64,000 nucleotides of DNA, from positions 5,343-69,342 of the forward strand of contig CAKTXR010000013.1 of NCBI GenBank assembly GCA_934631025.1, given 5' to 3'. The notes under the pieces were generated by a model that saw only the letters and a list, made by a program, of their open reading frames with translations, did no database searches and was not told the DNA's origin. The position numbers were made by a program, and so were the translations under genes. The first letter of the stretch is position 1; every line of letters begins with the position of its first letter. This DNA comes from an uncultured Clostridia bacterium. Its GTDB lineage: Bacteria > Bacillota > Clostridia > Christensenellales > Aristaeellaceae. This document shows, one piece after another, positions 45,020-54,243 of this stretch.

Positions 45020-46063
45020 GTGGTCTTGACAGTGAAAACAATCATGACGGCCGCCACGCCCGAGTCGATCGCTCAGGCGGCGGCGATTATCCGCGCGGGC
45101 GGTCTGGTGGGCTTCCCGACGGAAACGGTGTACGGACTGGGCGCGAACGCGCTGAACGCCGAGGCGGTTAAGACGATCTTCGCGGCGAAAGGACGGCCGG
45201 GCGACAACCCGCTGATCGTCCATGTCTCGCGCGTGGAGGAGATCCCGCCGCTCATTCAGGGCGAGATTCCGGCGGCCGCGCGCCGGCTCATGGACGCGTA
45301 CTGGCCCGGCCCCATGACGCTCATTTTCCCGAAATCCGATCTGATCCCGGACGCTGTGTCGGCGGGGCTGGACACGGTGGGTATACGGCTGCCCTCGCAT
45401 GAGACGGCGCGCGCGCTGATCGCCGAGTCGCATTGCCCGATCGCCGCGCCCAGCGCCAACCGCTCGGGACGGCCCAGCCCCACGACGGCGCAGCACGTTC
45501 TGGACGACATGGACGGCCGCATCCCGATGATACTCGACGGTGGGCCGTGCAGCGTGGGCGTGGAATCGACCGTCATCGACGTGACCGGCGACGTGCCGCG
45601 CGTGCTGCGGCCGGGCGGGGTCACGCCGCAGATGATCGCCGATGTGATGGGCGCGGTCGAGGTGGATGGCGCGGTCATGCGTCCCCTGAAGGAGGGGGAG
45701 AAGCCGCGCTCGCCCGGCATGAAATATCGCCATTACGCGCCAGAGGGCGATCTGGTGATCTTCACCGGCGACGCGCAGACCGTCGCGGACGTGATCTGCG
45801 ATCATTACGACCATGCGGCGGGCAGTGCGGCCATACTCGCTCTGCCCGGCCACGAAGCGCTCTACGGCGATCGCCATGTCATCGAGCTGGGGCGCACCGA
45901 TTCGCCCGAGAGCGTGGCGGCGGGGCTGTTCGCGGCGCTGAGGCGGTTGGACGACGAGAACGTGAAATATATCTTCTCCGAAGCCATCGACGCGGAGGGC
46001 GTGGGGCTGGCGGTCATGAACCGGCTGGGGCGCGCGGCGGCGTTCCACATTGTGCCGGTCTGA
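45020..46063 (+). CDS. L-threonylcarbamoyladenylate synthase (Sua5 type)
   Basis: The 347-residue enzyme makes threonylcarbamoyl-AMP for t6A37 in tRNA. The YrdC domain has FPTETVYGLGANALN, KGRPGDNPLIVHV, YWPGPMTLIF and SANRSGRPSPT. The C-terminal Sua5 domain, joined by a linker with KPRSPGMKYRHYAPEGDLVI, separates it from short TsaC. MtaB (34192) later modifies the same t6A base. The start is uncertain: GTG 45020, TTG 45026, GTG 45032 (MKTIMTAATP) and ATG 45044 are all in frame and none has a strong ribosome site. Confidence 0.94.
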   Translation: MVLTVKTIMTAATPESIAQAAAIIRAGGLVGFPTETVYGLGANALNAEAVKTIFAAKGRPGDNPLIVHVSRVEEIPPLIQGEIPAAARRLMDAYWPGPMTLIFPKSDLIPDAVSAGLDTVGIRLPSHETARALIAESHCPIAAPSANRSGRPSPTTAQHVLDDMDGRIPMILDGGPCSVGVESTVIDVTGDVPRVLRPGGVTPQMIADVMGAVEVDGAVMRPLKEGEKPRSPGMKYRHYAPEGDLVIFTGDAQTVADVICDHYDHAAGSAAILALPGHEALYGDRHVIELGRTDSPESVAAGLFAALRRLDDENVKYIFSEAIDAEGVGLAVMNRLGRAAAFHIVPV

Positions 46064-46169
46064 TTAAAAAGCCGCACGTTTTTATGAGCATTCGCGCCAA
46101 TATGCGCTATGATGGGCGCGGCGCGAAGAACTTTAAGTGTAATAAATGCGTTAATACGCTCATCAGCCC

Positions 46170-46197
46170 TTGACAGGACGAAAAAAGCGCGTATAAT
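46170..46197 (+). promoter_or_regulatory. Promoter of the lysine-riboswitch transport operon
   Basis: TTGACA (46170-46175) and TATAAT (46192-46197) are 16 bp apart, 13 bp before the riboswitch. Confidence 0.85.
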
Positions 46198-46208
46198 AAT
46201 GCACATAT

Positions 46209-46378
46209 CCGATAGAGGCGCGGCGATCATGACGCGCGCGGGGGAGCCTGTTCAGAGGGCTGTGAATCCGCGCAAAAGGGGTCGTCGCCGAAATGCAGGT
46301 CTGTTTCTGGAGCGGCCTGTGTTGGGGGTCAGCAGAATATGCTGTCCACTGTCACATGGAAATGTGGAGTGCTATCGC
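46209..46378 (+). promoter_or_regulatory. Lysine riboswitch (L-box)
   Basis: The leader has the conserved ends GATAGAGGCGC (46211-46221) and GTGGAGTGCTATC (about 46364-46376), which pair to close P1. Inside are GGTCGTCGCCGAAATGCAGG (approximately 46279-46298), a CTGG core and ACTGTCACATGGAAATGTGG, all characteristic of the lysine aptamer. A terminator follows at 46411-46454. Lysine binding would therefore stop transcription of the ABC transporter genes that follow. Confidence 0.93.
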
Positions 46379-46410
46379 GGATGCTGGTTTGATGTCTGTT
46401 CTTCATTAGG

Positions 46411-46454
46411 AGCGGCTGACGGCGGTTGAGGCGATTGCGTCTCAGCCGCTTTTT
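46411..46454 (+). terminator. Riboswitch-controlled terminator
   Basis: AGCGGCTGACG and CGTCTCAGCCGCT form the stem around a roughly 17-nt loop and are followed by TTTT. It is 35 bp before the first coding gene, the usual expression platform of an OFF switch. Confidence 0.9.
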
Positions 46455-46489
46455 CTGTGGTCGGGGAACGCAATGAGGAGGATATGAAA

Positions 46490-47290
46490 ATGAAGAGGTT
46501 CACGGTTCTGGTTCTGGCTTTGATGATGGTGTTTTCCGCTTCGGCGATGGCCGAGGGCACGCTGCGCGTGGGCATGGAGTGCAACTACGCGCCGTTCAAC
46601 TGGACGCAGGCTGAGGAGAGCGAAACGGCCGTGCCGCTCGCGGGCGGCGGGTATGCCGACGGCTATGACGTGCAGATTGCCAAGCTGATCGCCAAGGGGC
46701 TGGGCATGGAGCTGGAAATCGTCAAGACCGAGTGGGACGGCCTGCCCATGGGCGTGATGAGCGGCAAGCTCGACGCGGTGATCGCCGGCATGAGCCCGAC
46801 CGAGGAGCGCAAGGTGACGCTCGATTTCACCGACAACTACTATGAGAGCCAGCTGGTCATCGTCGTGCGCGCCGACAGCGCATATGCGAATGCCAAGACG
46901 CTGGACGATTTCGCGGGCGCGAAGCTCACCGGCCAGCTGAACACCTTCCACTACGGCGTGCTCTCTCAGGCCGACAAGGCGACCGTCGTCACTGCGATGG
47001 AGACTTTCCCCGCGATGATCGTGGCGCTCAAGGCCGGCTCGATCGACGGCTATGTGTCCGAGCTGCCCGGCGCTGTGTCCGCCGTCGCCTCCAATCCGGA
47101 GCTGACGTACGTCCAGTTCGCCGAGGGCGAGGGCTTTGAAACCTCGACCGACGACACCGCCATCGCCGTGGCCGTCGCCAAGGGCAGCCCGCTGCGCGAT
47201 CAGATCAATGAAATCCTCGCCACGATCAGCCTGGAGCAGCGCGAGGAGCTGATGCAGTGGGCGGTCGACAATCAGCCGCTGTCTGAATAA
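46490..47290 (+). CDS. Amino-acid (probably lysine) ABC transporter substrate-binding protein
   Basis: This 266-residue periplasmic-binding-like protein has a signal peptide (MKRFTVLVLALMMVFSASAMA). The mature part shows LRVGMECNYAPFNWTQ, DGYDVQIAKLIAKGLGMELE and GKLDAVIAGMSPTEERK, typical of the polar amino acid family. No lipobox Cys is present near the cleavage site, so its tethering is unclear. The lysine riboswitch upstream makes lysine the likely ligand. ATG 46490 is 8 nt from AGGAGG; ATG 46484 is too close. Confidence 0.9.
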   Translation: MKRFTVLVLALMMVFSASAMAEGTLRVGMECNYAPFNWTQAEESETAVPLAGGGYADGYDVQIAKLIAKGLGMELEIVKTEWDGLPMGVMSGKLDAVIAGMSPTEERKVTLDFTDNYYESQLVIVVRADSAYANAKTLDDFAGAKLTGQLNTFHYGVLSQADKATVVTAMETFPAMIVALKAGSIDGYVSELPGAVSAVASNPELTYVQFAEGEGFETSTDDTAIAVAVAKGSPLRDQINEILATISLEQREELMQWAVDNQPLSE

Positions 47291-47390
47291 TCATTCGCAT
47301 TTATTCAGCACAATGCGTAAACCGGCGCGGCGCGGAGCTTGAAGGCTTTGCGCCGCGCATGACGAACAATGCTTTTGAGGAGTCTTGACG

Positions 47391-48179
47391 ATGCAGTTTC
47401 CAACGACGTTTTTCGGCTGGGTCAGCTTTCTGATCGATCAGTACGGCGGAATGTTCCTGCGCGGCACGGGCGTGACGCTGCTGATCGCGCTCAGCGGCAC
47501 GGTGCTGGGCTTCCTGATCGGCCTGCTGGTGGCCATTGCGCGCACGATTGAACCCGCGCCTAGGGCGTCGGCAGTCAAAAGGGTGCTGATCAAGCTGCTC
47601 AAGGGCATACTGGCGGTGTATATCGAGGTGTTCCGCGGCACGCCCATGATGGTGCAGGCGATGGTCATCTATTACGGCGCGATGCAGTATCTGGGGCTGG
47701 ATATGCCGCAGATGCTCGCGGCGGTGCTGATCGTGTCGGTCAACACGGGCGCGTACATGGCGGAGATAATTCGCGGCGGCATCATCTCGGTGGACAAGGG
47801 TCAGATCGAGGCGGCCAAGTCGATCGGCATGACGCACTGGCAGACCATGAGCGCCATCGTGCTGCCGCAGGCCGTGCGCAACATCATGCCGTCCATCGGC
47901 AATGAGTTCGTCGTCAACATAAAGGACTCCAGCGTGCTGAACGTCATCTCCGTGTCGGAGCTGTTCTTCATGTCCAAGTCGGCGGCGGGCACCTATTACA
48001 AGTATTTCGAGGTGTTCTTCATCACGGCGCTGATCTATCTGGTGCTGACGTTCAGCATCACGCGCCTGCTGCGCCTGCTCGAGCGCAAGATGGACGGCGA
48101 CAGCTCGTACACCATATGCGGCTCGCAGTCGGACAGCCGCTCCGTGATTCATGTGCCGGTTGAAAAGGAGGAAGCGTGA
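47391..48179 (+). CDS. Amino-acid (probably lysine) ABC transporter permease
   Basis: The 262-residue permease has five or more membrane helices. It carries the HisM/GlnP-type signatures [20 protein letters not shown] and the EAA loop [21 protein letters not shown], plus [20 protein letters not shown]. It forms a homodimer or pairs with an unseen partner; no second permease gene is present. ATG 47391 follows GAGGAG by 8 nt. The ATPase gene begins 2 bp after its stop. Confidence 0.92.
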   Translation: MQFPTTFFGWVSFLIDQYGGMFLRGTGVTLLIALSGTVLGFLIGLLVAIARTIEPAPRASAVKRVLIKLLKGILAVYIEVFRGTPMMVQAMVIYYGAMQYLGLDMPQMLAAVLIVSVNTGAYMAEIIRGGIISVDKGQIEAAKSIGMTHWQTMSAIVLPQAVRNIMPSIGNEFVVNIKDSSVLNVISVSELFFMSKSAAGTYYKYFEVFFITALIYLVLTFSITRLLRLLERKMDGDSSYTICGSQSDSRSVIHVPVEKEEA

Positions 48180-48181
48180 CC

Positions 48182-48922
48182 ATGGCGGAGACGATTATCG
48201 AGGTCAGTCATCTGGAAAAGCGCTTCGGCGACCATATTGTGCTGCGCGACGTGAACTTTACCGCCAATCAGGGCGAGGTGACCTGCATCATCGGCTCGTC
48301 CGGCTCGGGCAAGTCGACGCTTTTGCGCTGCATCAATCTGCTGGAAACACCCACGAGCGGCGTCATACGCTATCGCGGCGAGGACATTCAGTCCGGCGCT
48401 CTTGCGCCCGGCGCATTTCACTCCAAGGTGGGCATGGTGTTTCAGTCGTTCAATCTGTTCGCCAATCTCACCGTGCTGGAAAACTGCGTCGTCGGGCAGA
48501 TGAAGGTGCTGCACCGCTCGCGGAAGGAGAGCGAGGAAAACGCGCGCAAATATCTCGACCGCGTCGGGATGCTGCCCTATCAGAAGGCGCGCCCCGCGCA
48601 GATTTCCGGCGGCCAGAAGCAGCGCGTGGCCATCGCGCGGGCGCTGGCGATGGATCCCGAGGTGCTGCTCTTCGACGAGCCGACCTCGGCGCTCGATCCG
48701 GAAATGGTGGGCGAGGTGCTGGGCACGATGAAAAGCCTGGCGCAGAGCGGTCTGACCATGCTGGTGGTGACGCACGAAATGGCCTTCGCGCGCGACGTGT
48801 CCAACCGCGTGGTGTTCATGGACAGCGGCGTGATCGTCGAGGATGCGCCGCCCGCCGAGCTGTTCACGCATCCCAAACACCCCCGCACGCGCGAGTTCCT
48901 TTCGCGCTTCATGCAGGGCTGA
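48182..48922 (+). CDS. Amino-acid (probably lysine) ABC transporter ATP-binding protein
   Basis: The 246-residue ATPase has Walker A GSSGSGKS, signature [15 protein letters not shown], Walker [15 protein letters not shown] and the switch His in VVTHEMAFA. This is the polar amino acid uptake (PAAT) pattern. ATG 48182 is chosen over GTG 48176 from the distance to AAGGAGG. It completes a three-gene importer ending at the terminator 48936-48970. Confidence 0.93.
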   Translation: MAETIIEVSHLEKRFGDHIVLRDVNFTANQGEVTCIIGSSGSGKSTLLRCINLLETPTSGVIRYRGEDIQSGALAPGAFHSKVGMVFQSFNLFANLTVLENCVVGQMKVLHRSRKESEENARKYLDRVGMLPYQKARPAQISGGQKQRVAIARALAMDPEVLLFDEPTSALDPEMVGEVLGTMKSLAQSGLTMLVVTHEMAFARDVSNRVVFMDSGVIVEDAPPAELFTHPKHPRTREFLSRFMQG

Positions 48923-48935
48923 AACAGAAAATTCA

Positions 48936-48970
48936 GGCCGGACGCTCCGAAACGAGCCGTCCGGCTTGCT
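48936..48970 (+). terminator. Terminator of the amino-acid importer operon
   Basis: AGGCCGGACG and CGTCCGGCTT pair around CTCCGAAACGAGC, followed by a short T-poor tail (GCTTTA), so it is moderate in strength. Confidence 0.65.
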
Positions 48971-49011
48971 TTATGGGCGCGGCGCGTGCTATAAAGGCGC
49001 GGGGAGGGGAT

Positions 49012-49429
49012 ATGATAGAAATCAGGCCTGTTCAGATGAGCGACGCGGCGTTCTGGCGGCGGCTCGATCCGCATATCTCGGCGGAGGAATTGAGCGCAAG
49101 GCGCGCGACGGCCGCGGCTATGTGCTGCTGGAGGACGGCGTGCTCGCGGCGCTCATGCGCTATGATCTGTTCTGGGACAACACGCCCTTCTGCACGCTGC
49201 TCTATGTCGATGAACGCTGACGCGGACGGGGCCATGGCGGCGCGCTCATGCGGCGCTGGAAGGCGGATATGAAGGCGCGGGGTTACGGCCTGCTCATGAC
49301 GTCCACGCTGGCGGACGAGACGGCGCAGCTTTTTATTGCAAGCTGGGCTATCGCGACGCGGGCGGCCTGCTGCTCGACGTATCGGGCTATGAGCGGCCCA
49401 TGGAGCTGTTTCTCATCAAGGCGATATAG
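49012..49429 (+). pseudogene. GNAT acetyltransferase pseudogene (frameshifts and a stop)
   Basis: Read across frames, the sequence gives a full GNAT protein: IRPVQMSDAAFWRRLDPHIS, then after a one-base shift near 49092 RGYVLLEDGVLAALMRYDLF and CTLLYVDER. An in-frame TGA follows, where the acetyl-CoA loop should read ER-W-RGRGHGGALM. The frame continues ADMKARGYGLLMTSTLADET and shifts again at a run of five Ts (49331-49335) before YCKLGYRDAGG. Three lesions in 420 bp make decay more likely than sequencing error. AGGGGAT precedes the ATG. Confidence 0.82.
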
Positions 49430-49566
49430 CACGCGCCCATATATAAGCTGCGGCCGGCGGCGCAGAGGATTGCGTCGCCGGTCGTTGTATGCTGTTTTTT
49501 GAAAGACGGGATCATTCCTACGCGTCATGCGCGCCGGTCAATCCGGCCGGTTAAGCGGAAAACGGC

Positions 49567-50670
49567 CTATTTGGCCAGCTGCTCCGCGTCCCGACGGTCG
49601 GCGAGGGCGTTGACGCGCGCGATGAGCCGCAGCTCCTTCGGATCGTAGGGATAGAAGCTCGGGCGATAGAGGTCGTGCAGCCATTTCGTAAAGTCGAGAT
49701 CCTCGTGCTTGCCATCGAGCGCCTGATCGAGCATTCCCGTCCACGGCTCGTTGGTCTGCGTCTTGCCCACGACGAAGCCCCAGCACCAGCAGGCGACGCG
49801 CTCGAGGAAGAACAGCGGATAGATCTCGAAGATCGTGTTGCCGCCGATGCGGTTGAGCCATTCGGTGCAGAGCAGCGGCCGGCCGTACGCCTTGAGTCGG
49901 TCGATCAGATCGCAGGTCGCGACAAAATCCATGTAGGAATGGAAGCTCACCACATCGGACAGCTCGAGCGCCGCGCGCTCCTCGGTGGAAACGGGCGCGC
50001 CGTCCTTAAGGCCGCGCCATACGTCGGCGGTCAGCGGCTGATCGGGATCGCAGGCGCGCACCGTCTCAAAGAGCGTCTCCAGCATGGGCACGGTGCGCTC
50101 GCCCAGCATGATGCCCGGCTCGTTGAAGACGTTCCAGATGATGATACGCTCGTCGTGCGCGTATTTCGTCACGATGTCTGTGACCATTTTGAGGTATTTG
50201 TCGCGCAGCAGCGGCGATTCCAGCGGGTGATAGGGCGGCAGGGCGGTCTGCTCGGCGGTGAGCGGCGCGCGCCCCTGATGATAGCCCAGCGCGTAATGCT
50301 GCTCGCCCAGCGGCTTGGGCTTGAAGTCGGCGTATTCACCGCGCGGCAGCTGCACCTCGGCGCAGAGCACCAGCATGACATACTGTCCGTTTTTCGCGGC
50401 GATCGTCAGATAGCGCTCCAGATTGTCCATGAAGCCCTGCTCCTCCTGGAGCCACACGTCGAAGTCGGCGATGATGCGGATGGTGTTAAAGCCCGTGCGT
50501 CTGGCCAGCGCCAGCTCGCGGTCGGCGGTCGCCATGTGCGCTTCCACATCGTACTGCTGCCACTGATCCTGACGGTTGGCGCAGTCGCTGCCGATAAAAT
50601 TGCAGCCGCGCAGCCACGGATAGCGGTTATACCAAGCCCACGCCTGCTCCTTCGTCCACTTTTCCTTCAT
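49567..50670 (-). CDS. GH5-like glycoside hydrolase (cellulase family), cytoplasmic
   Basis: The 367-residue protein has a TIM-barrel glycosidase pattern. WLRGCNFIGSD lies near the start, the acid/base is in WNVFNEPG (Glu184), and the nucleophile is in LLCTEWLN (Glu270). There is no signal peptide, so it acts on oligosaccharides already imported into the cell. These features resemble GH5-type enzymes often labelled 1,4-beta-xylanase in gut Clostridia; the actual linkage is unknown. The start at ATG 50670 has AAGGAAG upstream. A promoter lies at 50758-50786. Confidence 0.82.
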   Translation of the reverse strand: MKEKWTKEQAWAWYNRYPWLRGCNFIGSDCANRQDQWQQYDVEAHMATADRELALARRTGFNTIRIIADFDVWLQEEQGFMDNLERYLTIAAKNGQYVMLVLCAEVQLPRGEYADFKPKPLGEQHYALGYHQGRAPLTAEQTALPPYHPLESPLLRDKYLKMVTDIVTKYAHDERIIIWNVFNEPGIMLGERTVPMLETLFETVRACDPDQPLTADVWRGLKDGAPVSTEERAALELSDVVSFHSYMDFVATCDLIDRLKAYGRPLLCTEWLNRIGGNTIFEIYPLFFLERVACWCWGFVVGKTQTNEPWTGMLDQALDGKHEDLDFTKWLHDLYRPSFYPYDPKELRLIARVNALADRRDAEQLAK

Positions 50671-50757
50671 AAAAAATACGCTTCCTTTCTCGATTTTTCC
50701 TTTCCTGATTTCCTGTATGCGGCTTTTCTGCGCCCTTAAAGGCGCGTTTATACGTTC

Positions 50758-50786
50758 ATTGTATCCGACGCTCCTCCGACTGTCAA
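50758..50786 (-). promoter_or_regulatory. Promoter of the GH5-like gene
   Basis: On the minus strand TTGACA (50781-50786) and TACAAT (50758-50763) have a 17-bp spacer. Confidence 0.82.
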
Positions 50787-50812
50787 GCTTAATTCGGACG
50801 CGAAAAAAGCAT

Positions 50813-50853
50813 AAAAAATCATCCGCGCGACGATGTATCACGCGGATGATTTC
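50813..50853 (-). terminator. Terminator of the decarboxylase operon
   Basis: On the minus strand AAATCATCCGCG and CGCGGATGATTT pair perfectly around a 13-nt loop and are followed by TTTT. It lies 13 bp after the oadA stop. Confidence 0.9.
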
Positions 50854-50865
50854 TATTTAAGTCAA

Positions 50866-52263
50866 TCAGACAGGCATGGCGTTGTTCTTCTCATCACGGA
50901 CGGAATTGTCCAGACCGATGGTCTTGGCCTGACGGGCTTTGAAGAACTTCATAGCGACCTGCGGGAACAGCGCGTAGGTGAGCACGTCCTCTTCCTGAGT
51001 GATGTACTCGCCGATTTCGCTGCGGTACTTCTCCAGCTCGGGCTTGAGCAGGTCGGCGGGACGGCAGGTGATGACCTCCGCGTCGCCGATGACCTTGCGG
51101 CGCACTTCCTCGTTGACGGGAGCGGGCAGACGGCCGTACTCGCCGCGCATGAGGCCCTGGGACTCCTTCGGGTTCATCTTGTAGCGCTCGCCGCAGAGCA
51201 CGTTCATGACGGCCTGCGTGCCGACGATCTGGGAGGTGGGGGTGACCAGCGGCGGATAACCGAAGTCCTCGCGGACGCGCGGCACCTCGGCCAGCACCTC
51301 GTAGAACTTGTCGGAGGCGTTCGCCTGCTTGAGCTGGTTGATCAGGTTGGACAGCATACCGCCGGGCACCTGATACTTCAGCGTGTTGATGTCCACGCCC
51401 AGCACCTTGGGATCGAGGATGCCTTCCTTCTTCAGGCGATCGGCGACGCCGCGGAAGTGATCGGTGGCCTTGGTCAGCTCGTCCAGATCGATGCCGGTGT
51501 CATAGGGCGTGCCGCGCAGGGTGGCGATCAGCGGCTCGGTGGCGGGGTTGGAGGTGCCGTTGCCCATGGGGGACAGCGCGCAGTCCACGATGTCCACGCC
51601 GGCCTCGATGGCCTTGAGCACGGTCATGTTGCCCACGCCCGCGGTGTTGTGGGTGTGCAGGTGGATGGGGCATTTGACGGCCTTCTTCAGCTTCTTGATG
51701 AGGCTGTAGGCGTCGTAGGGCAGCAGCAGGTTGGCCATGTCCTTGACGCAGATGTTGTCCGCGCCCAGGCGCTCGAGCTGCTGGGCCAGCTTCACATAGT
51801 ATTCCTCGGTGTGAACCGGGCTGACGGTGTAGCTCATGGCCACTTCGCAGATGCCGCCGTACTTCTTGGTGGCGGTGATGGCGGCCTGCAGGTTGCGCAC
51901 GTCGTTCAGCGCGTCGAAGATGCGGATGATGTCGATGCCGTTCTTGATGGACAGGCGCACGAACTCGTCGACCACGTCGTCGGCATAGTGCTTGTAGCCC
52001 AGGATGTTCTGGCCGCGGAAGAGCATCTGCAGCTTGGTGTTGGGCATGGCCTTGCGCAGGATGCGCAGGCGCTCCCACGGATCCTCGTTCAGGAAGCGCA
52101 GGCAGGCGTCGAAGGTCGCGCCGCCCCAGCACTCGATGGAGTAGTAGCCGGCGTTGTCCAGAATCTTGCAGGCGGGCAGCATATCCTCAAGGCGCATACG
52201 GGTCGCGGCCTGAGACTGGTGCGCGTCGCGCAGTATGGTTTCAGTAATAAGAACCTTTCCCAT
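50866..52263 (-). CDS. oadA: Oxaloacetate decarboxylase alpha chain / transcarboxylase 5S-type carboxyltransferase
   Basis: The 465-residue protein has the pyruvate/oxaloacetate carboxyltransferase barrel: ETILRDAHQSQAATRMR, CWGGATFDACLRFLNEDPWE, LQMLFRGQNILGYKHYADD and HLHTHNTAGVG (metal His residues), ending in the conserved biotin-contact domain. The fused biotinyl domain present in Klebsiella OadA is absent. Biotin is instead carried by the separate protein at 53761. It transfers CO2 between oxaloacetate/pyruvate and biotin. It is the last gene of the minus-strand operon. Confidence 0.93.
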   Translation of the reverse strand: MGKVLITETILRDAHQSQAATRMRLEDMLPACKILDNAGYYSIECWGGATFDACLRFLNEDPWERLRILRKAMPNTKLQMLFRGQNILGYKHYADDVVDEFVRLSIKNGIDIIRIFDALNDVRNLQAAITATKKYGGICEVAMSYTVSPVHTEEYYVKLAQQLERLGADNICVKDMANLLLPYDAYSLIKKLKKAVKCPIHLHTHNTAGVGNMTVLKAIEAGVDIVDCALSPMGNGTSNPATEPLIATLRGTPYDTGIDLDELTKATDHFRGVADRLKKEGILDPKVLGVDINTLKYQVPGGMLSNLINQLKQANASDKFYEVLAEVPRVREDFGYPPLVTPTSQIVGTQAVMNVLCGERYKMNPKESQGLMRGEYGRLPAPVNEEVRRKVIGDAEVITCRPADLLKPELEKYRSEIGEYITQEEDVLTYALFPQVAMKFFKARQAKTIGLDNSVRDEKNNAMPV

Positions 52264-52290
52264 AGGTTTTTCCTCCTATTAATGTCACAA

Positions 52291-53718
52291 TCAGCCGAAC
52301 AGAGAAATGAACACACCGGCCGCGACGGCGGAACCGATAACACCGGCGACGTTCGGGCCCATGGCGTGCATGAGCAGGAAGTTGCCGGGATTCTCCTTCT
52401 GGCCGACGGTCTGGGAAACGCGGGCCGCCATAGGCACGGCGGACACGCCGGCGGAGCCGATCAGCGGGTTGATCTTGCCGCCGGAGAGCTTGTTCATGAT
52501 CTTGGCCAGCAGCACGCCGCCCGCGGTGCCGAAGCTGAAGGCGATAACGCCCAGGATGACGATATAGAGCGTCTGCAGCGTCAGGAAGGTTTCACCGTTG
52601 GTGGTCGCGCCGACGGTGGTGCCCAGGAAGATCGTGACGATGTTGCACAGCTCGTTCTGCGCGGTCTTGTTCAGGCGCTCGGTCACGCCGGAGACGCGGA
52701 ACAGGTTGCCCAGCATCAGCAGGCCGACCAGAGAGGCCGCGTCAGGCAGCAGCAGGGAAACAAGGATGGTCACGACGATCGGGAAGATCACCAGCTCGGT
52801 CTTGGAGACCGGACGCAGCTGCTCCATGACGATCATGCGCTCCTTGCGGGTGGTCAGCGCCTTCATGATCGGGGGCTGAATGACCGGAACCAGCGCCATG
52901 TAGGAATACGCGGCGACGGCGATCGGGCCAAGCAGATGGGGCGCGAGTCTCGAGGTGACGAAGATGGCCGTGGGGCCGTCCGCGCCGCCGATGATGCCGA
53001 TGGCGCCCGCTTCCTGCGGGGTGAAGCCCAGCAGGATAGCGCCGATGAAGGTCATGAAGATGCCCAGCTGAGCGGCCGCGCCCAGCAGCAGGCTCTTCGG
53101 GTTGGCCAGCAGCGGGCCGAAGTCGGTCATTGCGCCGACGCCCATGAAGATGAGCGGGGGATAGATGCCCAGCTTAACGCCGCGATAGAGATAGTACAGC
53201 AGACCGCCGTTGGCGTAGGGCACGCGATAGGCCATCTGGCCCAGCTCATCGCTGTAGGCCATGACGATGTCGCTCAGCGGCTTGCTGGCCTTGGTGGCGT
53301 AGGCCACGGCTTCGTCCATGGTGGTGAAGAACTTGTAGGTGGGATCGGCCATCAGACCCGCGGAGGGCAGGTTGGCCAGCAGCATACCGAAGGCGATGGG
53401 CAGCAGCAGCAGCGGCTCAAACTCCTTCACGATGGCCAGATAGAGCAGCAGGCAGGCCACGGCGATCATGACGTACTGCCGCCACTGGCCGGACGCGAAG
53501 CCCGTGCTTTTGGCGATGCTCACGATGGCGTCGACAAAGTTGATGGAATAGCTGTCCTCATCCTCGGCGGCTTCGACAGACTGGGTCTGCTCGTCCGCCG
53601 CGGGAACATCGCTCGATGTGTCAGTAGAGGACGCAAAGGCGATGGACGACGCCAGCAGCGATATAACGATCAGAAGCAGCGTCGCCACCACGAAACGGGT
53701 GCGAAGATTTCTTTTCAT
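52291..53718 (-). CDS. oadB: Na+-translocating decarboxylase beta subunit
   Basis: This 475-residue membrane protein decarboxylates carboxybiotin and exports Na+. It has about nine to eleven helices and the conserved [40 protein letters not shown] and [20 protein letters not shown] segments with the Na+-site Asp and Ser. N-terminal residues 1-85 are an unusual extension: a signal-like helix, then an acidic Ser/Asp/Glu-rich stretch ([20 protein letters not shown]) before the family core. GGAGG precedes the start. It lies 27 bp upstream of oadA. Confidence 0.94.
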   Translation of the reverse strand: MKRNLRTRFVVATLLLIVISLLASSIAFASSTDTSSDVPAADEQTQSVEAAEDEDSYSINFVDAIVSIAKSTGFASGQWRQYVMIAVACLLLYLAIVKEFEPLLLLPIAFGMLLANLPSAGLMADPTYKFFTTMDEAVAYATKASKPLSDIVMAYSDELGQMAYRVPYANGGLLYYLYRGVKLGIYPPLIFMGVGAMTDFGPLLANPKSLLLGAAAQLGIFMTFIGAILLGFTPQEAGAIGIIGGADGPTAIFVTSRLAPHLLGPIAVAAYSYMALVPVIQPPIMKALTTRKERMIVMEQLRPVSKTELVIFPIVVTILVSLLLPDAASLVGLLMLGNLFRVSGVTERLNKTAQNELCNIVTIFLGTTVGATTNGETFLTLQTLYIVILGVIAFSFGTAGGVLLAKIMNKLSGGKINPLIGSAGVSAVPMAARVSQTVGQKENPGNFLLMHAMGPNVAGVIGSAVAAGVFISLFG

Positions 53719-53760
53719 GCGTTCTGCTACCTCCTCTTCATTTCATCAGCGGATACTGAA

Positions 53761-54147
53761 TCAGTTCAGAGTGAGCAGCACGTCGCCGGACGCAACGGTC
53801 GCGCCCTTGGTCACGTTTACGCTGGCCACGACGCCGTCGCGGGACGCCATGATTTCGTTCTCCATCTTCATGGCCTCGAGGATGCACAGGATGTCGCCCT
53901 TCTTGACGGCCTGGCCGGCGGTCACGTTGACGGCGTTGATGGTGCCGGGCATGGGGGACTTCACGGCCTCGGCGCCGGCGGGCGCGGCGGCAGCCTTGGG
54001 GGCGGCGGGCGCAGCGGCGGGGGCGGGAGCGGCCTTGGGGGCGGCGACAGGAGCGGCGGCGACGGGCGCGGGGGCCTGGCCGGCGGCCAGCTCTTCAACA
54101 TCGACGATATAGGAATTGCCGTTAACGACGATCTGGAACTTACGCAT
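53761..54147 (-). CDS. Biotin carboxyl carrier protein of the decarboxylase complex
   Basis: The 128-residue carrier has an N-terminal dimerisation strand (RKFQIVVNGNSYIVDVEEL), an Ala/Pro linker (24-58) and a biotinyl domain with EAMKMEN; Lys94 carries biotin. The order and size match the transcarboxylase 1.3S subunit and the MmdC/GcdC carriers. It shuttles CO2 from the OadA- or MmdA-type carboxyltransferase to the membrane beta subunit. AGGAGG precedes the start. Confidence 0.94.
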   Translation of the reverse strand: MRKFQIVVNGNSYIVDVEELAAGQAPAPVAAAPVAAPKAAPAPAAAPAAPKAAAAPAGAEAVKSPMPGTINAVNVTAGQAVKKGDILCILEAMKMENEIMASRDGVVASVNVTKGATVASGDVLLTLN

Positions 54148-54243
54148 GAGTGTTTCCTCCTCAAAAATGATTCAAATTGTTGACGGCGCGGCGTTCTTTG
54201 CCGGCGCGCGTGCGTTTTTTTTAAGGCGGTCAGGGGCGCTCGC

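Noticed and set aside
50833..54183. An open frame of 1116 codons on the plus strand
   Set aside because: It runs antisense through oadA, oadB and the biotin carrier, whose products are unmistakable. Gly/His/Val/Gln-rich antisense frames are a by-product of GC-rich codon use here. The same applies to long frames antisense to dnaK (25972-28086), mmdA (54654-56171), dnaJ (27933-29312) and rho (38276-39769).
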